DNA of 14,326 nucleotides from an uncultured Atopobium sp. GTDB taxonomy: Bacteria; Actinomycetota; Coriobacteriia; Coriobacteriales; Atopobiaceae. Positions 5,677 through 13,352 of this stretch are shown piece by piece. Below the pieces are notes generated by a model. That model saw only the letters and a list, made by a program, of their open reading frames with translations. It searched no databases and was not told the DNA's origin. A program made the position numbers and the translations under genes. The stretch lies in the NCBI GenBank assembly GCA_916720015.1, contig CAKAPZ010000012.1:1-14326 (forward strand), written 5' to 3'. Numbering within the stretch: the stretch's first letter is position 1; each line of letters starts with the position of its first letter.

Positions 5677-7710
5677 ATGGAGCAGCTTGCACACGTTTTT
5701 TCACTTATCGTTCAGCCCGCATACGACTTGACCGGCAGTTGGTGGGCGGCAATCTTCCTTTTCACCCTTGCAACTAAAATCATCCTGATGCCTCTGGCGC
5801 TCTGGACGCAGCAAAATTCCATTGTTATGGTGCGTCTTATGCCCGAGACTTTCCGCTTGAAGACACGCTACTTCGGCGACAGAGAGACTATCGAGGAGCG
5901 CTCCAACGAGCTCAACAAAAAGGCAGGTTACCACCCGCTGCTGAGCCTTATCCCTCTGGCCATCCAGGTAGTCATCCTGTTTGGCCTGGTAGACGTCATC
6001 CATGGCATCACTGATTCCGGCGCTCCGGGCACAGAGTTTTTGGGCATGACCCCAATCATTGACGGCGGCATCACCTGGATTATGCCTCTCGCGGCAGCCC
6101 TGTCCTCGGTTGCTCTTGGCCTTGCATCCAACAAGTTGAACCCACTCCAACGCGAGCAGTCTCGTGCCGAGAAGAACACCACAAACGGCCTCTCCATTGC
6201 AATGTCACTTGTGCTTGCGGTTTACGTTGTTTGTGGCATGGCATTCTACTGGGTTTGCTCAAACCTTCTCTCAATCCTGGTCCAGATTGTCTGCAACATC
6301 ATTATTGACCCTCGTAAACAGGTTGACTATGACGACCTCAACGCTGCTCGCGACGAGTTTGAGGCAATGGACGCAGCAACCAAGTCCACTCACAAGTGGT
6401 TCCAGCGCGATCCTCATGCTGCTCGCGAAAAAGAGGACTACAAGCGCTTTTTTGACACCATTGGCAAGCACCTGGTTTTCTATTCTGAGTCAAGCGGCTT
6501 CTACAAATACTTCCAGGGCGCTATTGAGTGGCTGCTGGCAAACTCTGACATCCGCATCCACTACGTTACCTCTGACCCTAATGACCAGGTCTTTGAGCTG
6601 GCAAAAAAGCAGCCTCGCCTGATTCCTTATTACTTGGGCCAGCGTCGCCTCATCACGCTCTTCATGAAGCTCGACGCCGACGTCGTGGTTACCTCCCTCG
6701 GTGACCTGGAGAGCTCTTACATGAAGCGCTCCTACGTGCGCAAAGACGCTGAGTACATGTACATGTGCCACCACATGACCTCCATGACAGTCACCTCGAC
6801 GCGCAACGAGTACACCTACTACGACGACGTCCTCTGCGTTGGCCCTCACCAGCAGCACGATCTTGAGCTGGTCGAGAAGTACTACGGTACGCCATCCAAG
6901 AGAAAGCCAGCTATTGGCTACGATCTTCTCGACAGGTCAATCAAGAACTACCAGAAGCAGAATCTGGGCCAGCGCAAACCTGGCGAGAAACCCCTGTTGC
7001 TGATTGGTCCTTCGTGGCAGTATGACAACTTGATGGACAGCTGCCTTGACGGCCTGCTTGAGCAGCTCATGGGCCGCGGCTGGCGCATTGTGGTCCGCCC
7101 ACACCCAGAGTATTTGAAGCGCTATCCTGCCCGTATGGAGGAGATTCTTGCTCGCTACGCTGACGCGGACCCAGAGGAGCTCTCCTTTGAGACCGACTTC
7201 AGCTCCAACACTTCGGTTCTCTCGGCTGACCTGCTCTTTACTGACTGGTCAAGTGTTGCTGAGGAGTTCTCGTTTACCACGCTCAAGCCGTCAGTCTTCA
7301 TTGACACTGCAATGAAGGAGAATAACCCCGACTGGAGCAAGATTCACACAGATCCCTGCGACATTACGCTCAGGAATGAGATTGGCCGCAGCTTTGATCC
7401 TAAGGACCTCTCGGGCTTGGGCGACGCGGTTGCGCAGATGTTGGAAGAGACCGATAGCTGGTCGCACAAGATTGAAGAGATTCGCAATAACATGATTTTC
7501 AATCTCGGTCATGGTGGAGAAGCCGCAGGTAAGTTCATCCTCGAGCGCGTTTTGGCGCACCAGGAGGAGGCTGCTGAGGTTGCAGACGACGCTACTACCA
7601 AGAAGAACGCTGCTGCGGACGCTGCAGACGACGCCGAGAAAAGCGACGCCGTCAGCTCCACTAAAGACGCCACAAAGACAACTGATGAGGACGGTGTTTC
7701 TCGTGACTAA
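5677..7710 (+). CDS. YidC/Oxa1-like membrane domain fused to CDP-glycerol glycerophosphotransferase
   Basis: 677-aa two-domain envelope protein. Residues 1 to about 215 look like the YidC/Oxa1 insertase core: a segment like the family's first core helix (LFTLATKIILMPLALWTQQ, with K34 where insertases usually have the groove arginine), a cytoplasmic charged hairpin (about 50-85), then three or four hydrophobic helices ending near DPRKQ. Residues about 260-630 match the TagB/TagF family (Glyphos_transf): CHHMTS near 364, RPHP at 474-477, and ADLLFTDWSSVAEEF around 517-532. These resemble the donor-binding and catalytic histidine regions of enzymes that transfer glycerol-phosphate from CDP-glycerol. 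A low-complexity Ala/Asp/Lys tail ends it. The frame is continuous, so this is a true fusion. A TTG-initiated extension from 5626 is possible but AGAAGG favours 5677. The next gene overlaps its end. Role inferred: assembly of a glycerophosphate polymer at the membrane. Confidence 0.88.
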   Translation: MEQLAHVFSLIVQPAYDLTGSWWAAIFLFTLATKIILMPLALWTQQNSIVMVRLMPETFRLKTRYFGDRETIEERSNELNKKAGYHPLLSLIPLAIQVVILFGLVDVIHGITDSGAPGTEFLGMTPIIDGGITWIMPLAAALSSVALGLASNKLNPLQREQSRAEKNTTNGLSIAMSLVLAVYVVCGMAFYWVCSNLLSILVQIVCNIIIDPRKQVDYDDLNAARDEFEAMDAATKSTHKWFQRDPHAAREKEDYKRFFDTIGKHLVFYSESSGFYKYFQGAIEWLLANSDIRIHYVTSDPNDQVFELAKKQPRLIPYYLGQRRLITLFMKLDADVVVTSLGDLESSYMKRSYVRKDAEYMYMCHHMTSMTVTSTRNEYTYYDDVLCVGPHQQHDLELVEKYYGTPSKRKPAIGYDLLDRSIKNYQKQNLGQRKPGEKPLLLIGPSWQYDNLMDSCLDGLLEQLMGRGWRIVVRPHPEYLKRYPARMEEILARYADADPEELSFETDFSSNTSVLSADLLFTDWSSVAEEFSFTTLKPSVFIDTAMKENNPDWSKIHTDPCDITLRNEIGRSFDPKDLSGLGDAVAQMLEETDSWSHKIEEIRNNMIFNLGHGGEAAGKFILERVLAHQEEAAEVADDATTKKNAAADAADDAEKSDAVSSTKDATKTTDEDGVSRD

Positions 7711-9856
7711 AACAACAACTTCTACCATGAGAAACTCTTGCAGCGCCGCTATTCAAAGCAGCGCGTCCTTCCTTCATGGAGCGTTTTTTGTCGCAGTACT
7801 GACATTTGTATGGTGGGCTCTTCTGCCTGCAACAGCGCAGGCTTACGTTGACCCATCTGTCATGACCTACACCATCCAGGCGCTGGCAGCAGTTGTAGTT
7901 GCACTCTCTGCGGTCCTTGGCGTTGCGTTTAGGCGCTCTCGTAAGGTGCTCTTCCGTCTACTTAAGATTGATGAGAACGCCAATAAGATTGTCGAAGGCA
8001 AAGTTCACAAGGTTGACGCCAAAGGTGCAGAAGCTGCAGACGTTCAGATGAAAGAAATCCTTGCAGCAGAGGCTGTTCGTCTCAAAGAACAAAAAGAGGG
8101 CACCCTCAAACCTAAGGGTCGCATTGGTGTTGCATTTCTTGTTTCTTTCTTTACTGTCTTTACCATCTTGGTCGTAGCCCCACTTGAGCTGGTGGCAAGC
8201 AATGCGCGAGACCTTTCTTTCAACCTCAACGATGTCGCAGGTCCCGTTATTATTGCGGGCCTTATCCTTACGATTATTCTTACAGTGCTTCTATCGCTCC
8301 TGCGTAAGCGTGTGTTTAACGTTGCCGTTGCATTTGTAGGTGCCGTCGGTGTGGCATCATACGTTCAGGCAGTATTCTTGAACGGTGGTATGCCACTTGC
8401 AGATGGTCACGAGGTTATTTGGTCAGACTTCACCAGTCAAATGATTGTCTCCGGTGTCATCTGGCTAGCTATCATTGCAGCTGCAGTGACCTTCTCGCTC
8501 CTAAAAGCACGTCAGCTTAGAACAGGTCTTCTGGTAACCGCAACAGCGCTTATCATTGTCCAGGCAGTGGGCGTTGCAAGTCTGTGGGGACCAGCTGTAG
8601 CAGCGTCGATAGATGCTCACGCCGAAAACCAGCAGGTTATCGCAACGCGCGAGGGTCTCTACAGTGTTTCCTCCAAGAAAAACGTCGTGGTGTTTGTCCT
8701 TGATACTACCGACACTGCTTTTATTCAGAGACTCTACGATGAGCATCCAGAGACATTTGCCGGTTTAACAGGATTTACGTGGTATAGAAACTCTGTAGGT
8801 TCCATGATTCCAACGCGCTACGGTGTTCCATCGCTGCTCTTTGGCTCTCGTCCTCAGCCTGGCGAGAATTTCAACGATTTTGTCTACAACTGGGCACAAA
8901 GTGATCAGTACCTCAAGGATATTCAGAATGCTGGATATCAAGCAGGTTTGTATACGGATCAGTTGAACTACTCTCACTACAGAGACACTGCGCAGAAGTA
9001 TTCCATCAACTACCACGAGCCTCGTGGTCGCGGTACAGATAACCAGTTAGACGTGCTAGGTGCACTGCGCATTCTCTATAAGACGGCATTTTGTAGGGAC
9101 ATGCCTTGGGTGTTTAAGCCTCGATTCTGGTATTATACCGAGGATCTTAATATGCGCATGCGCAAGTTAGTCAACATGGACGAAGTTGATCTCTCTTCAC
9201 AGCCATACACCGAGGATGATCTCAAGTATTACCAGGAGCTTCAACACTACGGACTCTCGATTGACGACAGCGCTGGTCAGAACGGTTCATTCCGTTTTAT
9301 TCATCTGTTTGGCTCGCATCCACCTTACACGCTTGATCGCAACGTTGAGCGCACTGAAGATCCAAGCAAGCAAAACGTTGACGAGCAAACCATCGCGGCT
9401 TACAGAATTGTTGAAGCCTACATCGCTGAGCTCAAGCGTTTGGGAGTGTATGAGAATACGTCTTTTATCATTACCGCTGACCATGGTGATTGGTACTTGA
9501 CGGGCGGCGATATTCAGACACCTTCCGCTCCAGTAATCATGTACAAGCCTGCAGGTCAGACTGCTGAAGAGGCGGCTCAGCCTATGCAGATTTCTGACGC
9601 GCCTGTCTGGCACTACGACATTTTGGCGCAGACGCTGAAGGACATGGGTGTTGACCAGCAGACGCTTTCTAACTACACCACGCCGCTTGATGAGGTCCAC
9701 GAGGGAGACGTTCGTCCTCGTTACTACATCGAGACCATTTCAAATGGCAAGCGAGACATCTTTGTCAGGGAGTTTGTCATCAATGGCAATGCTAATGACA
9801 TGAAAGACTGGAGTCTTACGGGCAACGAATGGCCTGTTGAACCATGGCATGACTAA
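7703..9856 (+). CDS. Polytopic alkaline-phosphatase-superfamily (LtaS/sulfatase-like) envelope enzyme
   Basis: Membrane protein of about 717 aa. The N-terminal half has a signal-like segment ending ATAQA followed by YVDPS and about seven hydrophobic helices. The C-terminal half is an extracellular sulfatase/phosphotransferase fold: first metal motif VVFVLDTTDT (D334), likely nucleophile T371 in MIPTRYGVPSLLFG, HLFGSHPPY (H534, H539) and ITADHGDW (D593, H594). LtaS and phosphoethanolamine transferases share this plan, using a nucleophilic threonine to move a phospho-group from a lipid. The start is uncertain: GTG at 7703 (GAGGA upstream, 8-nt overlap with the previous gene), ATG at 7685 or ATG at 7727. 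Tight coupling to the YidC-glycerophosphotransferase fusion points to the same polymer pathway. Substrate inferred; a hydrolase or phosphoethanolamine-type transferase is an alternative. Confidence 0.85.
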   Translation: MTKTTTSTMRNSCSAAIQSSASFLHGAFFVAVLTFVWWALLPATAQAYVDPSVMTYTIQALAAVVVALSAVLGVAFRRSRKVLFRLLKIDENANKIVEGKVHKVDAKGAEAADVQMKEILAAEAVRLKEQKEGTLKPKGRIGVAFLVSFFTVFTILVVAPLELVASNARDLSFNLNDVAGPVIIAGLILTIILTVLLSLLRKRVFNVAVAFVGAVGVASYVQAVFLNGGMPLADGHEVIWSDFTSQMIVSGVIWLAIIAAAVTFSLLKARQLRTGLLVTATALIIVQAVGVASLWGPAVAASIDAHAENQQVIATREGLYSVSSKKNVVVFVLDTTDTAFIQRLYDEHPETFAGLTGFTWYRNSVGSMIPTRYGVPSLLFGSRPQPGENFNDFVYNWAQSDQYLKDIQNAGYQAGLYTDQLNYSHYRDTAQKYSINYHEPRGRGTDNQLDVLGALRILYKTAFCRDMPWVFKPRFWYYTEDLNMRMRKLVNMDEVDLSSQPYTEDDLKYYQELQHYGLSIDDSAGQNGSFRFIHLFGSHPPYTLDRNVERTEDPSKQNVDEQTIAAYRIVEAYIAELKRLGVYENTSFIITADHGDWYLTGGDIQTPSAPVIMYKPAGQTAEEAAQPMQISDAPVWHYDILAQTLKDMGVDQQTLSNYTTPLDEVHEGDVRPRYYIETISNGKRDIFVREFVINGNANDMKDWSLTGNEWPVEPWHD

Positions 9857-9884
9857 GTTAGGTGTCCGGTAATCTGCCTGCTGG

Positions 9885-9936
9885 CGAGAAACCCGGTGCG
9901 CTTGACGAGAAACCCGGTGTACCCGCCGTCGAGAAA
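9885..9936 (-). repeat. Triplicate CGAGAAA word (GGGTTTCTCG on minus strand)
   Basis: CGAGAAACCCGGTG occurs at 9885-9898 and 9906-9919, and a degenerate CGAGAAATCCACT at 9930-9942, spaced 21 and 24 nt, between a stop codon and a terminator. The 10-mer CGAGAAACCC or its complement also occurs at 692-701, 6984-6993, 10162-10171 and 13360-13369. A 40-codon frame starting GTG at 9862 reads through the three words as Glu-Lys-Pro/Ser, but it lacks a good ribosome site and runs into the terminator. Confidence 0.85.
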
Positions 9937-9948
9937 TCCACTTACAAG

Positions 9949-9979
9949 AAAAGCCGCGTCCACACGACGCGGCTTTTTT
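9949..9979 (+). terminator. Bidirectional Rho-independent terminator between convergent genes
   Basis: 12-bp stem AAAAGCCGCGTC / GACGCGGCTTTT (9949-9960 with 9966-9977), 5-nt loop, then TTTTTTG on the plus strand. On the minus strand the stem ends in TTTTCTTGT, so it may also serve the gene ending at 10033. Confidence 0.92.
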
Positions 9980-10032
9980 GGTGACCAGTTATATGAGCTG
10001 TTCTGCAAAGAGAGCTTACCCGTGAGCTGGAA

Positions 10033-11739
10033 CTACTGTGTCCTAATCCATGCGGGTAGACCATCAGAGAAGATACGTGCGAGTGGGTACGCCTCTTCAA
10101 TAGTCAGTGTTGCAACAACGCGATAAGGACCTTCTGCTGAGACGTCAAATACGAGCGCAAGGGGTTTCTCGCCATCGGTGGTGGGAAGTGCAAGGTAGAC
10201 GCAGTGCTTGGATGGATTGTAGAGCTCAACGGCCATGCGCCATCCGCGCTTTGCTGCTCGCAGGGCGTTTTGCACCAGAGGCGAGTTGTCATCAAATCCA
10301 CGCTCTGAATCAAAGAGAAGGGGTGTGGCAGCTGGGACGGGGAGCGAGAAGTCGGCGTCGGTATGCATGAGCTGCTGCTCGTTCTTTCTGTAGACGTACG
10401 CTGCGGAAAGGCAAGCCTGTGCCGCTTGTAACGAGGGTGCATCGCTCAGATAGGTGGTGCAAAGCGCATTCCAGTCGGAGACAGGAGCCTCGTTCATAAC
10501 CACGTCAACAGGGTTGATAGGTAGCTGCTTTGCTGCAGCAGGAAGCTTTTCCCATGAAGCAATGCCAGACTTAGGCAGACCGTGAAGCACGTCAACTGCC
10601 TGATCCTGCAGCTCACTTGCAGAAACGCTAAGCTCCAAGAGCGTCCAAGGACGCAGAGCTCCGCGTTTTGACTTGCGGATAGTAGCGGTAATTACCTCGT
10701 CTGTCTGCGGTTTCTTGTAACGCGTGTTAAACGTAAACGTGCCGCCCTTGGAAATGAGCGCGCGAGAAGACACTGCAAGTTTGAAGTCTTCCTCCAGCTG
10801 CTTGAGGACGTTGGCGTCAACGGGAGCCATCTGGTACAAAATGCCGAGAAGCTCGTTGTTGACGTGGAGTTCTTCTTCAAAATCGGCTGGGTATGTTGGG
10901 GCAGGGGCAGGAGCTTCATTCTGATTGATTACCTGCGTAGAAGTTTGGGATTCAGAAGCTGTAATGCTAGAGGCAGAACTTGTTGCACTCATTGCCTGCT
11001 GCAATACTGAAGGAGCAGCTTCAAGCGTCTTCTCTTCATCGGAGCCGTCGTAGGGGTTATAGGTTACGGTAAGCGAGATGGTTGGCTCAGGCACTACAGG
11101 TTCGGGCACTGTCGGCTCAGCAGTTTTAGACTCTGGAGCTGGCGTTTCGGTCTCATCAGGTTCTGGAGATGCGTCATCAGCGGTTCCAGCAGGCTCTGGA
11201 GCAGCATCATCGGCAGATTCTTGCTGGATGTCTTCTTCAGGCGCCTCAGCAGCAGACTCCTCTGCGACTAGTGCTGTTTCTGCAACAGACAGTTCCTTCG
11301 AGTTCTCTACGACAGGCACCTCTTCTGTCTCCGTCGGCTCTTCTTGGGTAGGAAGTTCTTCCGCTTCAGGTTCCGCTTCAACTACCAGGTGTTTTGGCTT
11401 GAGAGCTCGAATGGATTTTGCCCCACGACGTCGCTTCCAAGGCTTGCTGTTGTTTTGCGCCTCGATGTTTTTCTCGCCAGCTACAAGGGCAGCCTCAAAG
11501 GTGTCAAAAGTCAAAAGCGTTGCGTAGACGTAACCCTTTTTGAAGGCTGTGATCTTAATAAAGTCAGGGCACGCCTCCAAGAGAGCGCGGATGTCGTCAA
11601 AGCCAAAATCCTGCGGTGCAAGGTCGTCTTCAATCAGAACACTCTCAACGGTAGAGAGGGGAGTCTGCTTAGAGACGCCAATGGTTGCTTTGAGTAGTTT
11701 ATACAGGTAGAGAGCGTGTTCTTGTTTTATAACAGCCAT
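10033..11739 (-). CDS. LOTUS/OST-HTH-like protein with acidic linker and unknown C-terminal domain
   Basis: 568-aa cytoplasmic-looking protein; no signal peptide or membrane segment. Residues 1-80 resemble the OST-HTH/LOTUS winged-helix fold: a helix, PLSTVESVL, then DFGFDDIRALLEACPDFIKI and a closing strand GYVYATL, the same order as the family's RNA-binding domain. A basic patch WKRRRGAKSIRALKPKH (101-117) follows, then about 120 residues rich in Glu, Pro, Ala and Asp that look disordered. Residues about 285-568 form a second globular part I do not recognise, with KKPQTDEVITATIRKSKRGALRPW and the final LARIFSDGLPAW. AGGAA at 11746-11750 supports the start at 11739. It stands alone, divergent from the phosphodiesterase gene and convergent with the envelope operon. 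RNA or nucleic-acid binding is an inference from the N-terminus only. Confidence 0.72.
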   Translation of the reverse strand: MAVIKQEHALYLYKLLKATIGVSKQTPLSTVESVLIEDDLAPQDFGFDDIRALLEACPDFIKITAFKKGYVYATLLTFDTFEAALVAGEKNIEAQNNSKPWKRRRGAKSIRALKPKHLVVEAEPEAEELPTQEEPTETEEVPVVENSKELSVAETALVAEESAAEAPEEDIQQESADDAAPEPAGTADDASPEPDETETPAPESKTAEPTVPEPVVPEPTISLTVTYNPYDGSDEEKTLEAAPSVLQQAMSATSSASSITASESQTSTQVINQNEAPAPAPTYPADFEEELHVNNELLGILYQMAPVDANVLKQLEEDFKLAVSSRALISKGGTFTFNTRYKKPQTDEVITATIRKSKRGALRPWTLLELSVSASELQDQAVDVLHGLPKSGIASWEKLPAAAKQLPINPVDVVMNEAPVSDWNALCTTYLSDAPSLQAAQACLSAAYVYRKNEQQLMHTDADFSLPVPAATPLLFDSERGFDDNSPLVQNALRAAKRGWRMAVELYNPSKHCVYLALPTTDGEKPLALVFDVSAEGPYRVVATLTIEEAYPLARIFSDGLPAWIRTQ

Positions 11740-11753
11740 GATGTTCCTGAGAT

Positions 11754-11778
11754 AGTAGTTAGTGGACTACATACTACT
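11754..11778. promoter_or_regulatory. Nested palindrome in the leader of the LOTUS-like gene
   Basis: AGTAGT-TAGT-GG-ACTA-CAT-ACTACT: outer arms of 6 bp and inner arms of 4 bp with a 3-nt bulge. It ends four bases before the AGGAA ribosome site of the minus-strand gene. It could be an operator or, as RNA, a hairpin next to the ribosome site. Confidence 0.5.
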
Positions 11779-11851
11779 CGATTTTGAACAGACAAAGATA
11801 CTGATTACGCACAGAAAGTCGCAATACGTAGCGAAAAAGCGAGAACTGGAC

Positions 11852-11860
11852 TGATAGAAT
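11852..11860 (+). promoter_or_regulatory. Extended -10 promoter of the phosphodiesterase gene
   Basis: TGATAGAAT is a TGn-extended -10 (TAGAAT, five of six). No good -35 lies 16-18 nt upstream. The start would be near 11867, only a few bases before the ribosome site AAGGGAG (11873-11879). Confidence 0.55.
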
Positions 11861-11884
11861 AAAGCTAGATTGAAGGGAGCTTAC

Positions 11885-13288
11885 ATGATTGGTCGTTTTA
11901 TTAAGAGAGCTGCAGTTAGAGCTGCAGGTTTAGCAATTACTCAGTATGCCGCAAAGGCAGCACTTCAATCCGAGGCTGGAAGAAAGCTGCTTGCTACAAC
12001 GGCTTCTAAGGCTGCTAACTTAGCAGGCAATATCGCAAAAGAGCAGATAACCGCTGGATTTAATGCTCATATTAGGCCAGCACTGCCAAGCGGCGATGCC
12101 ATTCAGTCGTCAGTAGCTCGTGCTCAATCTGCGCTTCGTTCAGCTCAGACTTCTGTTTTGGCTGCTCAGGCACAGCTTCAGTCTAATCTAGAGAACCGTT
12201 TTTCTCGCCCAAAGAACAAGCTTTCAAAGCAGCTTGCAAGCACTGCTGAGTCGCTTGAAGAGATGGGGGAGACCCTGGCTGAGCATCAGGATGCTGCTAC
12301 AGACATTGCAGTTGCAGATGTTGTTGAGGGAATTGCTGCTCAAAATGGACAGGATTCTGACGCTTTGTTAGCCTCTACCAAGAAGCGCAAGTCGTTTAGA
12401 AATGTTGCTATTGCTGGTGGCGTTGTGGCTGGTGCTGCTCTTGGTTTGGCTGCATACGGTGCTTATTCTATTGCTCCTCGCAAGCAAAATGATCGCCTGC
12501 TTCTGGAGCGTTGGCACGAGATTGCTCGTCATCGCTATGCTCACCGTGGCCTCTACAACAACGAGGCAGGCATTCCAGAGAACTCCCTGCTTGCTTTCCG
12601 TGCAGCTGTCGAGAAGGGCTTTGGCTCCGAAGTTGATGTTCACCTGACTGCAGACAACAAGTTGGTTGTTGTTCACGATTCAGCACTTGATCGCCTCTGC
12701 GGCGTACAGAAGATTGTTGAGGAGTCCACGCTGGAGGAGCTTCGTGGTCTTAGGCTTCTTGCTACTGACGAGCAGATTCCAACGTTTGAGGAAGTCCTTG
12801 AGGTCTATGCATGGAGCGGTTCCGGTGAGCTACCTGCACCTTTGATTATCGAGGCTAAGACGCGCAACAATAATGCCGAGCAGCTGACAGAAAAGATTAT
12901 GCAGGCTCTTGATCTTCGTCCCGTTCGTGCATGTATCGAGAGCTTTGATCCTCGCGTTTTGCAGTGGTTGCGTCAGAACCGTCCTGAGATGCTTCGTGGC
13001 CAGCTCTCAGAGAATTTCCTGGTTGACCGTCAGACCAAGCACATGAACATTGCTACACGAGCTGGCGCTACAGCTCTCTTTGGTAATTCGGTTGGTCGTC
13101 CAGACTTCATTTCTTACAAGTTTGAAGATCGTAAGAACCCCTTTGTTAAGCTGGCTTGCAATACCATGGGCGCACACCTGATTACCTGGACCGTTAGGAG
13201 CGAGGAGGACATGATTGCCTCCGAGCTTGAGGGAGCTCCTGTCATCTTTGAGGGATTTATCCCAACTCCTGCATCGCTGATCAACTAG
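11885..13288 (+). CDS. Membrane-anchored glycerophosphodiester phosphodiesterase
   Basis: 467-aa enzyme hydrolysing glycerophosphodiesters to an alcohol and glycerol-3-phosphate. The N-terminal about 170 residues are Ala-rich and helical (residues 70-150 look coiled-coil-like) with no known domain. One hydrophobic segment lies at 173-197, and the C-terminal part is a GDPD TIM barrel: AHRG (H220), IPENS, SEVDVHLT (E249, D251), LVVVHD (H264) and the later IIEAKT. These are the general acid/base histidines and metal-binding acids of the family. The orientation of the single helix decides whether the catalytic domain is inside or outside; the sequence does not settle it. The TTG at 11870 is in frame, but AAGGGAG fits the ATG at 11885. 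It could recycle glycerophosphate from an envelope polymer made by the upstream operon. Family confident; substrate inferred. Confidence 0.93.
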   Translation: MIGRFIKRAAVRAAGLAITQYAAKAALQSEAGRKLLATTASKAANLAGNIAKEQITAGFNAHIRPALPSGDAIQSSVARAQSALRSAQTSVLAAQAQLQSNLENRFSRPKNKLSKQLASTAESLEEMGETLAEHQDAATDIAVADVVEGIAAQNGQDSDALLASTKKRKSFRNVAIAGGVVAGAALGLAAYGAYSIAPRKQNDRLLLERWHEIARHRYAHRGLYNNEAGIPENSLLAFRAAVEKGFGSEVDVHLTADNKLVVVHDSALDRLCGVQKIVEESTLEELRGLRLLATDEQIPTFEEVLEVYAWSGSGELPAPLIIEAKTRNNNAEQLTEKIMQALDLRPVRACIESFDPRVLQWLRQNRPEMLRGQLSENFLVDRQTKHMNIATRAGATALFGNSVGRPDFISYKFEDRKNPFVKLACNTMGAHLITWTVRSEEDMIASELEGAPVIFEGFIPTPASLIN

Positions 13289-13352
13289 CTTTCTACTTAG
13301 CGAGAAGAACGTTTGGCTTAAACTACGGCCAAAATTTATAGGTTTATCTGGG

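Noticed and set aside
9862..9984. A 40-codon frame (GTG start) reading VSGNLPAGEKPGALDEKPG and onward
   Set aside because: No good ribosome site, and it ends within the T tract of a strong terminator. Better explained as the repeated CGAGAAA word read by chance.
11078..11527. Plus-strand Ser/Gly-rich frame of 149 codons
   Set aside because: It is the mirror of the acidic Pro/Glu/Ala linker of the minus-strand LOTUS-like gene; low complexity on one strand forces it on the other.
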